Shown here one piece after another: positions 1 through 10,300 of a stretch of DNA of 64,000 nt. The translations under genes were made by a program, and so were the position numbers. Below the pieces are notes generated by a model. It was given only the letters and a program-made list of their open reading frames with translations. It searched no databases and was not told the DNA's origin. The DNA is from Flavisolibacter tropicus (GTDB taxonomy: Bacteria > Bacteroidota > Bacteroidia > Chitinophagales > Chitinophagaceae), in NCBI RefSeq assembly GCF_001644645.1, contig NZ_CP011390.1, positions 5,876,864-5,940,863 on the forward strand. The letters run 5' to 3'. Numbering within the stretch: position 1 is the first letter of the stretch; each line of letters begins with the position of its first letter.

Positions 1-392
1 ACGACACATCGGGAAATCCTGTTTCACTTTCTTCTTTTAAGGGCAAGTATGTGTTGGTTGACTTCTGGGCCAGCTGGTGCAAACCCTGCCGGGCAGAAAA
101 CCCCAATCTCGTAAAAGCCTATAACAAATACAAGGATAAAAACTTTACGATCCTAGGTGTCTCCCTTGATGCCCCAGAAGGCAAAGGCAGGTGGATAAAA
201 GCTATTCATGATGATGGCCTAACCTGGAATCATGTAAGTGACCTGAAGTTTTGGAAAAATGAAGTGGCTGTCCAGTACGGTATCAATTCCGTGCCCCAAA
301 ACCTATTGATAGATCCACAAGGGAAAATTGTGGCTAAAAATTTAAGAGGCGAGGCACTTGAAGAAAAATTAACAGAGCTGATCAAACTTTAA
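1..392 (+). CDS. TlpA-like thioredoxin-fold protein, 5' end outside window
   Basis: The reading frame is open from the first bases of the window (frame starting at base 3) to the TAA at 390-392, so this is the C-terminal part of a longer gene. A GTG at 51 is an internal codon, because the preceding codons already read as the start of a thioredoxin fold. The motif WCKPC after VDFWASW is the redox-active CxxC of the TlpA/ResA/AhpC-TSA class. A later SVPQNLLIDPQGKIV segment carries the cis-proline region. Proteins of this type are exported thiol-disulfide reductases, often with an N-terminal DUF4369 domain in Bacteroidota (family knowledge; not visible here). It lies upstream of two DsbD-family genes, which fits envelope thiol redox, but a perfect hairpin terminator separates them. 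Confidence 0.88.
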   Translation, partial: DTSGNPVSLSSFKGKYVLVDFWASWCKPCRAENPNLVKAYNKYKDKNFTILGVSLDAPEGKGRWIKAIHDDGLTWNHVSDLKFWKNEVAVQYGINSVPQNLLIDPQGKIVAKNLRGEALEEKLTELIKL

Positions 393-403
393 TACAAAAG
401 TAA

Positions 404-447
404 AAGTCTAAAAGGCCGTCGATATTAACCGACGGCCTTTTAGACTT
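404..447. terminator. Perfect 18-bp inverted repeat, intrinsic terminator
   Basis: Bases 404-421 are the exact reverse complement of 430-447, with an 8-base loop (422-429). The stem has a GC-rich centre flanked by A and T runs, so it can terminate in either direction. It begins 12 bases after the stop of the thioredoxin-like gene. Confidence 0.85.
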
Positions 448-689
448 AAGAAAGTTTAGCTTGAAATCAAATGGATAAAGTACTTCTATTTGTTAATAAA
501 GTCCAGTGGAAGCCGGTTTGGTAAGTTTTTTTGCCTCGTTGGTGTAATTCTTTTTATCTGTTTTAAAAATGCAAGTTGCTTTGAATAGTAAAGGAGTAAA
601 AATCTTCCAAGGGTTCTTGAAAAATATTTCTAATTGGGATGGGGTAAAATTTCCTATCCAGTGATCTTAAATAAATCAAACGCTCTAAT

Positions 690-1142
690 ATGAAAAAGTT
701 AATTGCTTTAAGCTTTTGTCTTGCAATTCTGAATATAGTAAGCGCCCAGGTAAAAGATCCTGTGGCATGGAGTTTTACTTCTAAGAAAATAAATGAAACA
801 ACCTACGAGGTGAGCTTGACTGCTACGCTACAAAAAAGCTGGCACCTGTATTCCCAGACAACACCAGAAGGTGGGCCTTTTCCTACAGCCATCAACTTTG
901 CTAAAAATCCATTGCTCTCTTTAGATGGTGATATAAAAGAAGTGGGCAAACTAGAGCAAAAGAATGAGCCCTTATTTGGTGTAGATGTAAAGCAATTTTC
1001 CAACACAGTGTCGTTTGTGCAGGTAGTAAAAGTGAAAGGCAAAGCAAAAACATTTTTGAGCGGTAGTCTTGAATTCATGACCTGTAATAACCAGGAGTGT
1101 TTGCCTCCTCAAACAAAGAAGTTTTCCATTGCCCTTAAGTAA
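690..1142 (+). CDS. Secreted stand-alone DsbD alpha-domain-like protein
   Basis: A 150-residue protein with a signal peptide (residues 1-19, ending VSAQ). The rest resembles the N-terminal periplasmic domain of DsbD (PF11412 type), with an Ig-like beta fold and a pair of cysteines, C132 and C137, followed by LPP. This matches the redox cysteine pair of DsbD-alpha, which passes electrons from the membrane domain to periplasmic acceptors (family knowledge). The gene ends 14 bases before the start of a full DsbD gene, so the two are probably co-transcribed. The DsbD gene's own N-domain seems to lack these cysteines, so this protein may supply the alpha function in trans (inference). Confidence 0.8.
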   Translation: MKKLIALSFCLAILNIVSAQVKDPVAWSFTSKKINETTYEVSLTATLQKSWHLYSQTTPEGGPFPTAINFAKNPLLSLDGDIKEVGKLEQKNEPLFGVDVKQFSNTVSFVQVVKVKGKAKTFLSGSLEFMTCNNQECLPPQTKKFSIALK

Positions 1143-1156
1143 TTTCTCCCGTTCCA

Positions 1157-3175
1157 ATGAAAAAGTTTCTTTGTTGTAGTTTGTGTCTGTGCTTGCTGTT
1201 TCTTAGCATTTGTCTTCATGCAAATGATTCTACAGACCTAAAGTGGAATTTTGACCAACAGCGGATCAATGAAAAAGAAGTCCTGCTGACCATCAAAGCC
1301 TCTGTACCGAGTGGTGTAAAACTTTATGGATTACAAAAGTCGGAGAATGATGCCCTTTACTCCACCATAACGTTTGATTCGGCTGCTAAAAAGTATTTAG
1401 CCAATACGGTTACTGAAAAAGGAAGTGCCCGCACTGAGAAGGATCCTTCCCTGGATGCTACGGTAACTTATTTTGCAGACTCTGTACTTTGGCAACAGAA
1501 AGTACTGGCCGGTACTACGGATAGTGTTTTATTGAAAGGAGCCGTGAGCTATATGTATAAAAAAGGGGAGGAGTACCTGCCCGGAGAACACCCGTTCAAA
1601 TTTTACATTCAGCCCGAAGTTTCTTCCAAACAAACTGATTCTGTAACAGCCACAAACGATATTGCTAATCAATCCTTAGGCTGGATCTTTTTGATTGGGT
1701 TTCTAAATGGGTTGGGCGCCCTGCTGACACCTTGTGTGTTTTCCATGATTCCTATTACCGTTTCGTTTTTTACCAAGCGGAGTCAAACCAAGGCCCAAGG
1801 CAAAGTGAATGCCTTTATGTACTCGGCCTCTATCATTGCCATCTTTACCTTTATTGGCTTTTTAATTACCCTGATCTGGGGGGCGGCAGCCTTAAACAAC
1901 CTGGCTACCAACTGGGTGGCCAACCTGGTGTTCTTTGCCCTGTTTTTGCTGTTTGGCATCTCGTTCTTAGGGGCCTTTGAAATAACATTGCCCAGCGCCT
2001 GGACCAATAAAGCCGATTCGAAAGCCAATACCGGCAGTTTTGTGGGCATCTTTTTTATGGCCTTAGTGCTGGTGCTGGTATCTTTTTCTTGTACTGGGCC
2101 CTTCATTGGTAACCTGTTGCCTATTATTGGCAAGGGTGGCTACTTTGGACCGCTGGTTGGATTCTTTAGTTTTTCCCTTGCACTTGCCCTTCCTTTTTCC
2201 CTATTTGCCTTTTTCCCTTCTAAACTTAATGTACTTGGAAAAGCGGGCGGTTGGCTCAATGCGGTAAAAGTTACGATGGGGTTTGTGGAGTTGGCCCTTG
2301 CGTTGAAATTCCTCTCCAATGCCGATTTAGCTAAGGGCTGGCGCTTATTGGATAGAGAAATCTTTATTGCTCTGTGGGTAGTGATCTTTATTTTACTGGG
2401 AGTATACCTGTTGGGTAAACTCAAGTTTCATCATGATGATGAATTGCCTAAAAACGATTTTGGTCTGCCGTATGTAAGTGTTACCCGGCTATTACTCGCT
2501 ATTACAGCTATTTCGTTTTCTGTTTATATGATCCCTGGCTTATGGGGTGCACCTCTGAAAGGAATCAGTGCGTTTGTTCCTCCAATGGGAACACAGGATT
2601 TCATCGCCTCTCCTGCAGCATCAAAGCCTGGTGCTGGTAGTAGTACAGTTAGTAACCAAGATGAACTGCCGCATCCTAACAAATATTATGACAAGATGCA
2701 TATTTATGAACCGGAAACGGTAACCAAATATGGCATGGTCACCTATTTCGATTACCAGGAAGCTTTGGAAGTGTCTCGCAAATTAAAAAAGCCCTTGTTG
2801 CTGGATTTTACCGGGGTGAATTGTGTGAACTGTAGAAAGATGGAAGGCCAGGTATGGAGCGATCCGGAAGTAATGCGTCGCTTAAAAGAAGACTTTGTGG
2901 TGGTGTCTCTTTATGTGGATGTGCACAACATTGAGTTGCCCCAAGGAGAACAATACTTTTCCAAGGCTTTAGACAAGCAGGTGGAAACTTTAGGCGACCG
3001 CAATGTTGATCTGCAGGTTTCACGCTTTGGCTCCAACACACAGCCCTATTATTTCTTTGTGGACGACAAGGAAGCAAAGCTGGCTGATCAGGGCTATGGC
3101 TATGATCCCAGTATTCCAAAGTTTATTGAACTGTTGGATAAAGTAAAAGCAGAATACAATAAAAGAAAGGCTTGA
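1157..3175 (+). CDS. dsbD: Thiol:disulfide interchange protein DsbD family
   Basis: This 672-residue protein has the three-part DsbD layout. There is a signal peptide (about 1-22), an alpha-like N-domain (about 25-155), a multi-helix membrane domain (about 170-490) and a C-terminal thioredoxin-like domain (about 530-670). Membrane-domain cysteines C193 (in LLTPCVFSMIP) and C312 (in SFSCTGPFIG) match the electron-shuttling pair of the CcdA/DsbD core. The C-terminal domain has C556-V-N-C559. The family moves reducing equivalents from cytoplasmic thioredoxin across the membrane to the periplasm. The alpha-like domain appears to have lost both redox cysteines: K135/Y134 and Y140 lie where the neighbouring 150-residue protein has C132 and C137. 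It follows that protein by 14 bases. Confidence 0.92.
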   Translation: MKKFLCCSLCLCLLFLSICLHANDSTDLKWNFDQQRINEKEVLLTIKASVPSGVKLYGLQKSENDALYSTITFDSAAKKYLANTVTEKGSARTEKDPSLDATVTYFADSVLWQQKVLAGTTDSVLLKGAVSYMYKKGEEYLPGEHPFKFYIQPEVSSKQTDSVTATNDIANQSLGWIFLIGFLNGLGALLTPCVFSMIPITVSFFTKRSQTKAQGKVNAFMYSASIIAIFTFIGFLITLIWGAAALNNLATNWVANLVFFALFLLFGISFLGAFEITLPSAWTNKADSKANTGSFVGIFFMALVLVLVSFSCTGPFIGNLLPIIGKGGYFGPLVGFFSFSLALALPFSLFAFFPSKLNVLGKAGGWLNAVKVTMGFVELALALKFLSNADLAKGWRLLDREIFIALWVVIFILLGVYLLGKLKFHHDDELPKNDFGLPYVSVTRLLLAITAISFSVYMIPGLWGAPLKGISAFVPPMGTQDFIASPAASKPGAGSSTVSNQDELPHPNKYYDKMHIYEPETVTKYGMVTYFDYQEALEVSRKLKKPLLLDFTGVNCVNCRKMEGQVWSDPEVMRRLKEDFVVVSLYVDVHNIELPQGEQYFSKALDKQVETLGDRNVDLQVSRFGSNTQPYYFFVDDKEAKLADQGYGYDPSIPKFIELLDKVKAEYNKRKA

Positions 3176-3265
3176 TCATTCAATACTGGTTCCGATAATG
3201 AATGAAAGATATTGGCCGTTCAGGCTTTAAAAATGTGCATTTGGTGTTTTTTCTCATCGTGTAAA

Positions 3266-3300
3266 AAAGGGTTTGTTTCTACTTACCCTTTCTTTTATTT
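3266..3300 (+). terminator. Weak terminator-like hairpin after dsbD
   Basis: AAAGGGT (3266-3272) pairs with ACCCTTT (3285-3291) around a 12-base loop, and a T-rich run follows. The stem is short, so this is only a candidate 3' end for the DsbD transcript. Confidence 0.4.
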
Positions 3301-3389
3301 AAGCATACGAATGCGCAAATAAATTTATGACATTAATCAGCCTAAAGTAGTATCCAACAATATAGATTCGCCTAATTGAAATTAAACCA

Positions 3390-4529
3390 ATGCAAGAATT
3401 ATACAAAGAGCAATTACAGCTGTTTTTAAATAGGATCAAACAACGCTCTCAAAACTTTATCGGATACCCTGCATCGGTAGATTATGATTATAAGGAATTA
3501 TTTCCCTTTTTGGATTATTCCTTAAATAATGTAGGAGATCCGTTTGTGGAGTCCAATTGTGATATGGATTCCAAAAAGTTTGAGCGTGAAGTATTGAACT
3601 TTTTTGCCGATCAATTTCATGCACCCAAGAACAATTGGTGGGGCTATGTTACCAATGGTGGTTCAGAGGGAAATTTATATGCCTTGTATCTGGCCAGGGA
3701 ATTATACCCGAATGGTATGGTGTATTACTCCGAATCAACCCATTACAGTGTACAAAAGAACATTCACTTACTGAACATGGACAGCATCGTGATCCGCACC
3801 GATTATAAAGGAGAGATGGATTACGACGATCTGAAAGAAATGATTCAGTTACAACGGCACCGACCTGTGATCATTTTGGCCAACATTGGAACCACCATGA
3901 CAGAGGCAAAAGATAATGTGCCTTTAATAAAAGATATTCTGAAGAGATTGGCTATTAAAAGCTCTTACATTCATTGCGATGCCGCGTTAGCAGGAACATA
4001 TCTTTCCTTATTAGGTCAAGGCTCTTTTGACTTTTCCTATGGTGCCGATAGCATTGCCATTAGCGGGCATAAATTTATTGGTTCACCTATACCTTGTGGT
4101 GTGGTGTTAGTCAAAAAATCATATAAGGATAGAATTGGACGTTCCATTCCTTATATCGGAACACTAGACACAACTATCTCAGGCTCCCGTAATGGAATAA
4201 CACCACTCTTTTTATGGTATACCATTCAAAAGCTGGGAAGGCAGGGATTGTTAGAAAGAGCAGAAAATTGTCTGACCGTAGCAGACTATGCCTTGCAACT
4301 TTTAGAAGAGGCTGGAATCAATGCCTGGCGCAACGAAAATGCTTTAACCGTGGTATTTCCTCAACCCAATGAACATATCTGCAAGAAATGGCAGCTAGCA
4401 AGTGAAAATGAGATGTCGCATCTTATCTGTATGCCTGGCGTAACGAAATCACACATTGATGCCTTTGTAAATGATTTAGTTCAGCAGCAAGATGAAAAGT
4501 GCCCAGACTTGGAATCACAATTAAACTAA
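3390..4529 (+). CDS. hdc: PLP-dependent histidine decarboxylase-family enzyme
   Basis: A 379-residue group II amino-acid decarboxylase without a signal peptide, the usual length of bacterial PLP-type histidine decarboxylases (about 378). Visible motifs are TNGGSEGNLYAL (residues 88-99, phosphate-binding region), H118 in ESTHYS (expected to stack on the PLP ring), D197 in HCDAAL (expected to contact the pyridine nitrogen) and SGHKFIGSPIPCG with the Schiff-base lysine K228. The SGHK-x-IGSPIPCG stretch is characteristic of the histidine decarboxylase branch. The related serine decarboxylases of plants share the fold, so the substrate is not proven. It stands alone with its own terminator downstream, with no antiporter next to it that would suggest acid resistance. 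Confidence 0.82.
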   Translation: MQELYKEQLQLFLNRIKQRSQNFIGYPASVDYDYKELFPFLDYSLNNVGDPFVESNCDMDSKKFEREVLNFFADQFHAPKNNWWGYVTNGGSEGNLYALYLARELYPNGMVYYSESTHYSVQKNIHLLNMDSIVIRTDYKGEMDYDDLKEMIQLQRHRPVIILANIGTTMTEAKDNVPLIKDILKRLAIKSSYIHCDAALAGTYLSLLGQGSFDFSYGADSIAISGHKFIGSPIPCGVVLVKKSYKDRIGRSIPYIGTLDTTISGSRNGITPLFLWYTIQKLGRQGLLERAENCLTVADYALQLLEEAGINAWRNENALTVVFPQPNEHICKKWQLASENEMSHLICMPGVTKSHIDAFVNDLVQQQDEKCPDLESQLN

Positions 4530-4542
4530 GGCAAGATAAATA

Positions 4543-4579
4543 ACGGGCTTCCAAAAGAAGCTCGTTTTCTTTTTAATTT
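4543..4579 (+). terminator. Intrinsic terminator of the decarboxylase gene
   Basis: A 9-bp stem (4543-4551 with 4557-4565, one G-T pair) with a CAAAA loop is followed by a T-rich tail. It starts 13 bases after the stop codon. Confidence 0.8.
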
Positions 4580-4657
4580 GGAGTCAGAAACAAAGGACGA
4601 CTGTCGTGGTAATTAGTGAAATTTGTGAATTTGTGTCATTCGTTTAATTCGTGTATA

Positions 4658-5302
4658 CTATTCAATATTCAAGTTGTAATTATTGACATAATCAACCAGG
4701 GCTGCTGCATTGCTTAGGTTTAACTTTTTCAGGATTTTGGTGCGATGCACATTTACTGTCGACAAAGTAATGCCTAGTTTTCTTCCTATTTCTTTTGAAG
4801 AAAGGCCCTCCTTAACAGCTTCAACAATTTGAAATTCTCTTTTTGAAAGTTGGGTGATCTTGACGCTTTTCCCTTTACCTTCAATTAATTGCAGTGTGAT
4901 ATTGTCTTTTATTTCATGGCAAATGTATCTTCTGCCTTCGCTTATTTCTCCAAGTGCTATGAACAATTCACGAAGCGGTGAACTTTTGGTCATATAGCCA
5001 AGTGCTCCTTTTTTTAAAAGCTGACGCGCATAAGTTGGTTCCGTGTGCATGGATAATACTAATATGTGGGTAGTAGGGGAGCATTTTCGAATAATATCTA
5101 CAGCCTCTGTGCCACTTAGATCGGGCATATTAATATCCATGATAAAAATATTGGGATGGGCTTTCTCTGCAATTTCAATAGCCTGGTTCATACTGGCACA
5201 GCAGTCAATAACTTCATAAAGTTGATGTGTAAATAGAATTTGTCTTAATGAGTCTCTAAACAAAATATGATCATCTGCAATTAAGATCGTCTTTTTCTTC
5301 AT
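4658..5302 (-). CDS. NarL/FixJ-type response regulator
   Basis: This 214-residue protein has an N-terminal receiver domain (about 4-120) and a C-terminal LuxR-type helix-turn-helix (about 148-212). The acidic pocket D10/D11, phospho-acceptor D56 (in FIMDINMPD) and the conserved lysine in YMTKSSP are all visible. The HTH contains LSKREFQIVEAVKEGLSSKEIGRKL and the usual STVNVHRTKILKKL recognition helix. Such proteins bind DNA as phosphorylated dimers. It is transcribed divergently from another regulator of the same class at 5495, and no kinase lies directly beside it, so the partner is unknown. The PAS kinase at 7364 is of the HisKA_3 type that usually pairs with LuxR-type regulators. Confidence 0.92.
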   Translation of the reverse strand: MKKKTILIADDHILFRDSLRQILFTHQLYEVIDCCASMNQAIEIAEKAHPNIFIMDINMPDLSGTEAVDIIRKCSPTTHILVLSMHTEPTYARQLLKKGALGYMTKSSPLRELFIALGEISEGRRYICHEIKDNITLQLIEGKGKSVKITQLSKREFQIVEAVKEGLSSKEIGRKLGITLSTVNVHRTKILKKLNLSNAAALVDYVNNYNLNIE

Positions 5303-5424
5303 GTTGAATGCTTGTTGGATGGCTGCTTTCGTATTAGTTTTTGTTGAACTAATGAGCTTAGGAGAAAATCAAATCAAATAAAGGAGTCTTTCTGATGTGT
5401 TACCATAAATCAAACTATGATTGG

Positions 5425-5456
5425 TTTGTAGAATTCGTGCGACACTCGTACTTTTA
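5425..5456 (+). promoter_or_regulatory. Bacteroidota-type promoter for response regulator at 5495
   Basis: TTTG (5425-5428), a 20-base spacer, then TACTTTTA (5449-5456). The Bacteroidota consensus is TTTG, 19-21 bases, TAnnTTTG, so the -33 box and spacing fit exactly and the -7 box differs at one base. Transcription would start near 5463, about 30 bases before the ATG. Confidence 0.5.
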
Positions 5457-5494
5457 TTAGGTGGGGATGCTGATCTTATTGAAATAACTGTACT

Positions 5495-6118
5495 ATGAAA
5501 TTTTTAATTGTAGACGATCATAAGATAATAAGGGACGGCCTTAAGCAAATACTGTCAAAGAGCTTCCCTTTCTCCATTTGTGATGAGGGGGAAAATGCTG
5601 AAGATGTCTTTGGCAAGCTAAAGGAGTCGTCTTATGATGTTGTTATTTGCGATTTGTCAATGCCCGGTAGAAGTGGGTTAGATGTAGTTGAACAAATCAA
5701 GCTAACTCACCCAGATATGCCAATACTTATTTTAAGTATGCATCCAGAGGAGCAGTATGCCTTGAGAGCGTTAAAAGCGGGCGCATGGGGCTATTTAAAC
5801 AAAACGGGAGGTGCTGATATTTTAATAGAAGCTATCAAACGTGTATTGCAAGGCCGAAAATTTATTCCCGCTTCTGTGGCAGAGCAATTAACCTTGAGTC
5901 TAAGTTCTCCATACCATAGTTTGCATGAAGCTTTATCCAATCGCGAGTTTCATATATTTAAGCTGATTGCAGAGGGTAAATCTATTTCAGAGATATCAGA
6001 CTTATTGTCCCTTGGTTCTACTACCATAAGCACGCATCGGGCACGACTTTTAAAAAAACTGCATTTAAGAACAAATGCAGACCTGACAAAGTATGCTCTT
6101 CAGCATAATCTTCTATAG
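5495..6118 (+). CDS. NarL/FixJ-type response regulator, probable partner of the PAS kinase
   Basis: A 207-residue protein with a receiver domain (about 1-118) and a LuxR-type HTH (about 140-205). D7/D8 form the acidic pocket, D53 in VICDLSMPG is the expected phosphorylation site, and K in YLNKTGG is the conserved lysine. The HTH includes LSNREFHIFKLIAEGKSISEISDLL and STISTHRARLLKKL. It shares this layout with the divergent regulator at 4658. About 300 bases downstream, on the same strand, are a PhnD-like binding lipoprotein and a large HisKA_3 kinase. HisKA_3 kinases typically phosphorylate NarL-type regulators, so this is the best candidate output (inference). Confidence 0.92.
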   Translation: MKFLIVDDHKIIRDGLKQILSKSFPFSICDEGENAEDVFGKLKESSYDVVICDLSMPGRSGLDVVEQIKLTHPDMPILILSMHPEEQYALRALKAGAWGYLNKTGGADILIEAIKRVLQGRKFIPASVAEQLTLSLSSPYHSLHEALSNREFHIFKLIAEGKSISEISDLLSLGSTTISTHRARLLKKLHLRTNADLTKYALQHNLL

Positions 6119-6424
6119 TGCTTATTTCTTGTAGTAAGAAGTCTACAAGTAAATAGTGCGTTCTACTATTGTTACCATTTCTTATCATTAGTTTCTTTAT
6201 GGTAGAATTCATTTTTACCCCTAGTAAGTCCAAATAAGTTTTTGAAAAACCTTTAGTAATGTTGGTTATTGTTAACCATCATTTAACCACGACTTACCTT
6301 ATAGAAACAAATAGTCCGATTGTTAGCCTCCTGAACTCTAATGGTCAAAGTGTGTGCAAGCCAAACCTATTGCAATCAATAAATAAGCATCATTTTGATC
6401 GAAATGTGACTATTCTACTAAATC
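6119..6424. other. Intergenic region between regulator and PhnD-like gene
   Basis: About 300 bases without a convincing gene. A 7-bp hairpin (6128-6134 with 6143-6149) lies just after the regulator stop but has no T tract, so it is a poor terminator. A 63-codon open frame here overlaps the next gene and shows no protein-like features. No clear promoter match was found. Confidence 0.4.
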
Positions 6425-7339
6425 ATGGATCTGAAAAGCAAAATCTATAGTCTAAATCCTGTAATAATTTTAGGAGCTATTGCCTATTTCTTCTTCAGTT
6501 CTTGTAATGGACTTGCATCCAACAATGCTGATTATGCTCCCAGTTATTCGACAAAGCATCTAAGCAAGAAAATACTGTTTTTTGGCGTTGTCAATCCTGC
6601 TTACTATGAAAAGTTAGATCCTTTAATTAAATACCTGAATAAACATTTGACAGACGTACAGGTTCAAACTGTTGCTGGAAGTAATTTTGACGCCTATTTG
6701 GAAAAGCTTGATAAGAGATATTACGACTTTACATTAATAAATGGGATGAAGGCGCTTGAATGCGAAAAAAATGGATATGCAATTGTAGGCAAGGAAGACA
6801 ATGATGAGAATTATCGTGGTGTGATTTTAGTAAACCGCGATTCAATGGTAAATCATTTCGCTGATCTTAAAGGTAAGACAATCGCATCGCCCGGTAAGCA
6901 AGCTTTAGCCGGTAGTATGATGCCCTTGTATTTTCTGCATACTAATGGCATAAACGTTAATAAAGACATTCGTATTAGCTATCATTCTTCGTTTGAATCA
7001 GCGATACTCAGTGTTTATCTTGGAAAAAGTACCGCTGCTATGTCCTGGCTTGCCAATTGGAAAGAGTTTGTTAGCAAACGTCCAGAAATTGAATCGAAGG
7101 TTGTTATAAAGTGGCAAACATTTCCTTTAATGAATGTGGCACTGCTTTTTCGAAATGATATGGATGCGAAAATAGCAGCCGAAATAAAAAAACTGATTTT
7201 TAACTTACAGAATAGTAAGGAGGGTATGGAAGTGTTGAAAGAAATAAATGCCACCAAGTTTGTTCCGGCTAACACCAGGAATTATCAGACCTTAAATGAG
7301 TTTGTGAAAAAGTATCATGCTGCCATACATCTCGATTAA
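6425..7339 (+). CDS. PhnD-like periplasmic binding lipoprotein
   Basis: A 304-residue protein with a lipoprotein signal (hydrophobic stretch about 11-24, then FFSSC with C27 as the lipidation site). The remainder resembles the phosphate/phosphonate/phosphite-binding PhnD family (PF12974): an ILFFGVVNP start, YDFTLINGMKALE, ILVNRDS, FADLKGKTIASPGKQALAG and a later SAILSVYLGKSTAAM region. Such proteins normally feed an ABC importer. Here no permease or ATPase follows. Instead a sensor kinase starts 24 bases downstream, so it more likely presents a ligand to that kinase (inference from gene order). The ligand cannot be told from sequence. Confidence 0.75.
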   Translation: MDLKSKIYSLNPVIILGAIAYFFFSSCNGLASNNADYAPSYSTKHLSKKILFFGVVNPAYYEKLDPLIKYLNKHLTDVQVQTVAGSNFDAYLEKLDKRYYDFTLINGMKALECEKNGYAIVGKEDNDENYRGVILVNRDSMVNHFADLKGKTIASPGKQALAGSMMPLYFLHTNGINVNKDIRISYHSSFESAILSVYLGKSTAAMSWLANWKEFVSKRPEIESKVVIKWQTFPLMNVALLFRNDMDAKIAAEIKKLIFNLQNSKEGMEVLKEINATKFVPANTRNYQTLNEFVKKYHAAIHLD

Positions 7340-7363
7340 CTAATCCGCTGCCTAACAAATACC

Positions 7364-10300
7364 ATGTTGAAAAACCTTTGGCCTGCTAAGATTCGAACCC
7401 AGTTGATATTAGGAATTGCATTAGTCCATTTAGGAATGATGGCGTTTTTTGTATTTGACATGGTCGAGCGACAGCGCACATTCTTGAAAAAGCAAAATCA
7501 TGATCAGACAGTTAGTCTTGTAAGTGATTTTGCCGTTAACGCTAATTCGTTCATTGTTTCAAATGATTTTGACAGACTTGAACGTTTGGTGCGCTCTCAT
7601 GGCAACTTCCCAAATTTGAAATATGCCATGATCTTGTCTCCGGACGGATTGGTGTTAGCGCATACCAATACCGCTTTTGTGGGCTTAAATGTTTCAGACA
7701 GTATTAGTCTTAGATTAAGAAATGTACGCCAAACGCAAACGCTAATTGAAAACAATCGAATTCTGGATATTGCAGTTCCTATCTTACAGAATAGGAACAT
7801 AGTTGGCTGGGCAAGAGTAGGAGTAGGGCAAGAATACATTTATGATAATCTCTTTATAATCCTTCGAAATGGTATTTTGTATATAGTACTGGCTCTAGTA
7901 ATAGGGTCATTTTTTGCTTTTTTAATTGGAAGAAAGTTGAGTAACGGGCTTTACAAGCTTATTGACGTCACTAAGAAAATTAAAAATGGCGATCGTAATG
8001 TGAGAGTTGCAGGGTCTAATAGTTTTGAAATTGACGAACTAGGGATGGCCTTAAACCAGATGCTGGATGAGATAAGTACCAATGAAAGATTGCTTTCAAA
8101 AATGTTGGAGAATATGCCTGTTGGTGTGTGGATCATCAATGAAAAAGGAGATATTGTTTCTGCAAATGCCGCAGCCAAAGAAATTTGGGGCGGTGCAATA
8201 TATGGGGCTATAGAAGTATATAGCGAGTACAAAGCCTGGAATACAGTAACCCACCGGCGCATACAACCAAATGAATGGGGAGCTACTATTGCTCTTGAAA
8301 AAGGGATCCCCGTTTTAAACCAGGAAATAGCGATTGAAGGGTTTGACAAAAGCCGAAAGATTCTCCTGAACTCCGCCATTCCACTGACGGATAGCAATGG
8401 TAAAATAAATGGGGCTATTGCAATCAATGTTGATATTACTGAAGAAAAAGAAAATACGGCCAAGTTAAAAGAACGGGAAGGTCAGCTCCGCATTTTTGTA
8501 GAACATAGCCCTGCATCGCTGGCAATGTTTGATGCCGAAATGAACTATATGGTAGTTAGCCGCCGATGGTTAATGGATTATGGGTTGAAAGAAAAGGAGG
8601 TAATTGGCAGGTGCCATTACGATGTATTTCCAAATGTGCCAGAACGCTGGAAACAGATTCACCAGCGTTGCCTTACAGGTACTATTGAGAAATGCGAAGA
8701 AGATACCGTTATTGGAAAGAATGGCGCTTTGGAATGGATCAAATGGGAAATACATCCCTGGTGTAAAGCTTCAGGTGAGATAGGTGGTATAATCATGCTA
8801 ACCGAAGTGATAACAGAGAAAAAAGAAACAGACCTACGCTTTAAAAACCTGGTAGAAAAAGCCCTGATCGGTATCTGGATCATACAAAATGAACGATTTG
8901 TATACGTTAATCCTCGTTTGGCAGAAAAGCTTGGCTATACTGATGATGAATTACTGCAAATGGATAGTATCTATTCGGTAATATACCATAAGGATATAGA
9001 ACTTGTCAAAGCAAAATTGCAGTTGCGATTAGAGGGCGAAACTGAAAATACTCAATATGAAATAAGATGCAGAAGAAAAGATGGTAAGATCATCTGGGTA
9101 GAAGTAAATGGCTCTGAAACACTCTTTATGGGTGCAAAAGCTGTTATTGGCGTTATGAAAAATATCACGGAGCGGAAGGAATTTGAATCGCTGATCTTAC
9201 ACGAGAAAAAACTGTCAGAAACGATTATTAACGGCTTGCCTGGCATTTTCTATATGGCTGATAAAGAAGGCCGCTTAATTCGCTGGAATAAGAATTTCGA
9301 AACCATTTCTGGCTATACTCATAGGGAGGTAGGGCAGATGTATGCTACCGATTTTGTAGAGATAAGTGAAATTGATCTTGCTTTAAGTATACGACAAGAA
9401 GCCTTTCTCAGAGGTAAAGCCAGTGTAGAGATGCCGATTTTGACAAAACAAAAGCACCGGCTGATCTTTTATATAACGTTTATGCCAGTATTATATAATG
9501 ACGAACAGTATATACTTGGTATCGGGATTGATTTTACGGAAAAGAAAAAAACGGAAAGAGCACTATTAAAAAAGAACTGGGAGAATAACGAGCGGGTGAA
9601 AGAGTTAAGATGTTTGTATAAGTTGTCTGAATTGTCTTATTCAAAACAGCTTGCCATTGAAGATATAATGATAGAATGTGTCGCTATTATTCCGCCAGCA
9701 TACCAATATCCTGATATTACCTATGTTAAATTAGAATTTGGGGATAAAAGTTTTAAATCACAAAAATTCTTTGAAACAGAATGGAAGCAGGAGGCTAGCA
9801 TTTCAATTAAAGGAAACAAGATCGGCAAGTTAAGCGTCTATTATTCAGAAGAGCGCCCTGTTTTTGACGAAGGGCCATTCTTGAATGAAGAGCGATACCT
9901 GATTACTTCAATAGCGGAGATTCTAAGTAATGCCATTGAAAGAAAGATGGCAGAGGGTGAAGTGCTTAAATTAAATAGACTCTACCAGTTTACGAGTAAT
10001 ATCAATGAAATGATGCTTAGAGCAGCCGATGATGAAACCATATTTGCTGAGGCTTGTCAAATTGCTATTGATCATGGAGGGTTTCAAATGGCATGGGTTG
10101 GATTATATAATGAGGTATTAGATTCCATAACCCCAGTTGCCTGGGCTGGGAATGAAAACGGTTTTTTAGAGGCTAAGAATTATAAATCACTTCCAGTATC
10201 TACGGCCACAACTCCTGTGGCGCGTGCCATACGAAGTAGAAAGCCATACTGTTTCAATAATGTTTCAAATAATCCTGGGGTTGCTGATTTAAGAGAATTG

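Noticed and set aside
6259..6450. 63-codon frame upstream of the PhnD-like gene
   Set aside because: It overlaps the start of the lipoprotein gene, has no recognisable features and no ribosome binding site.
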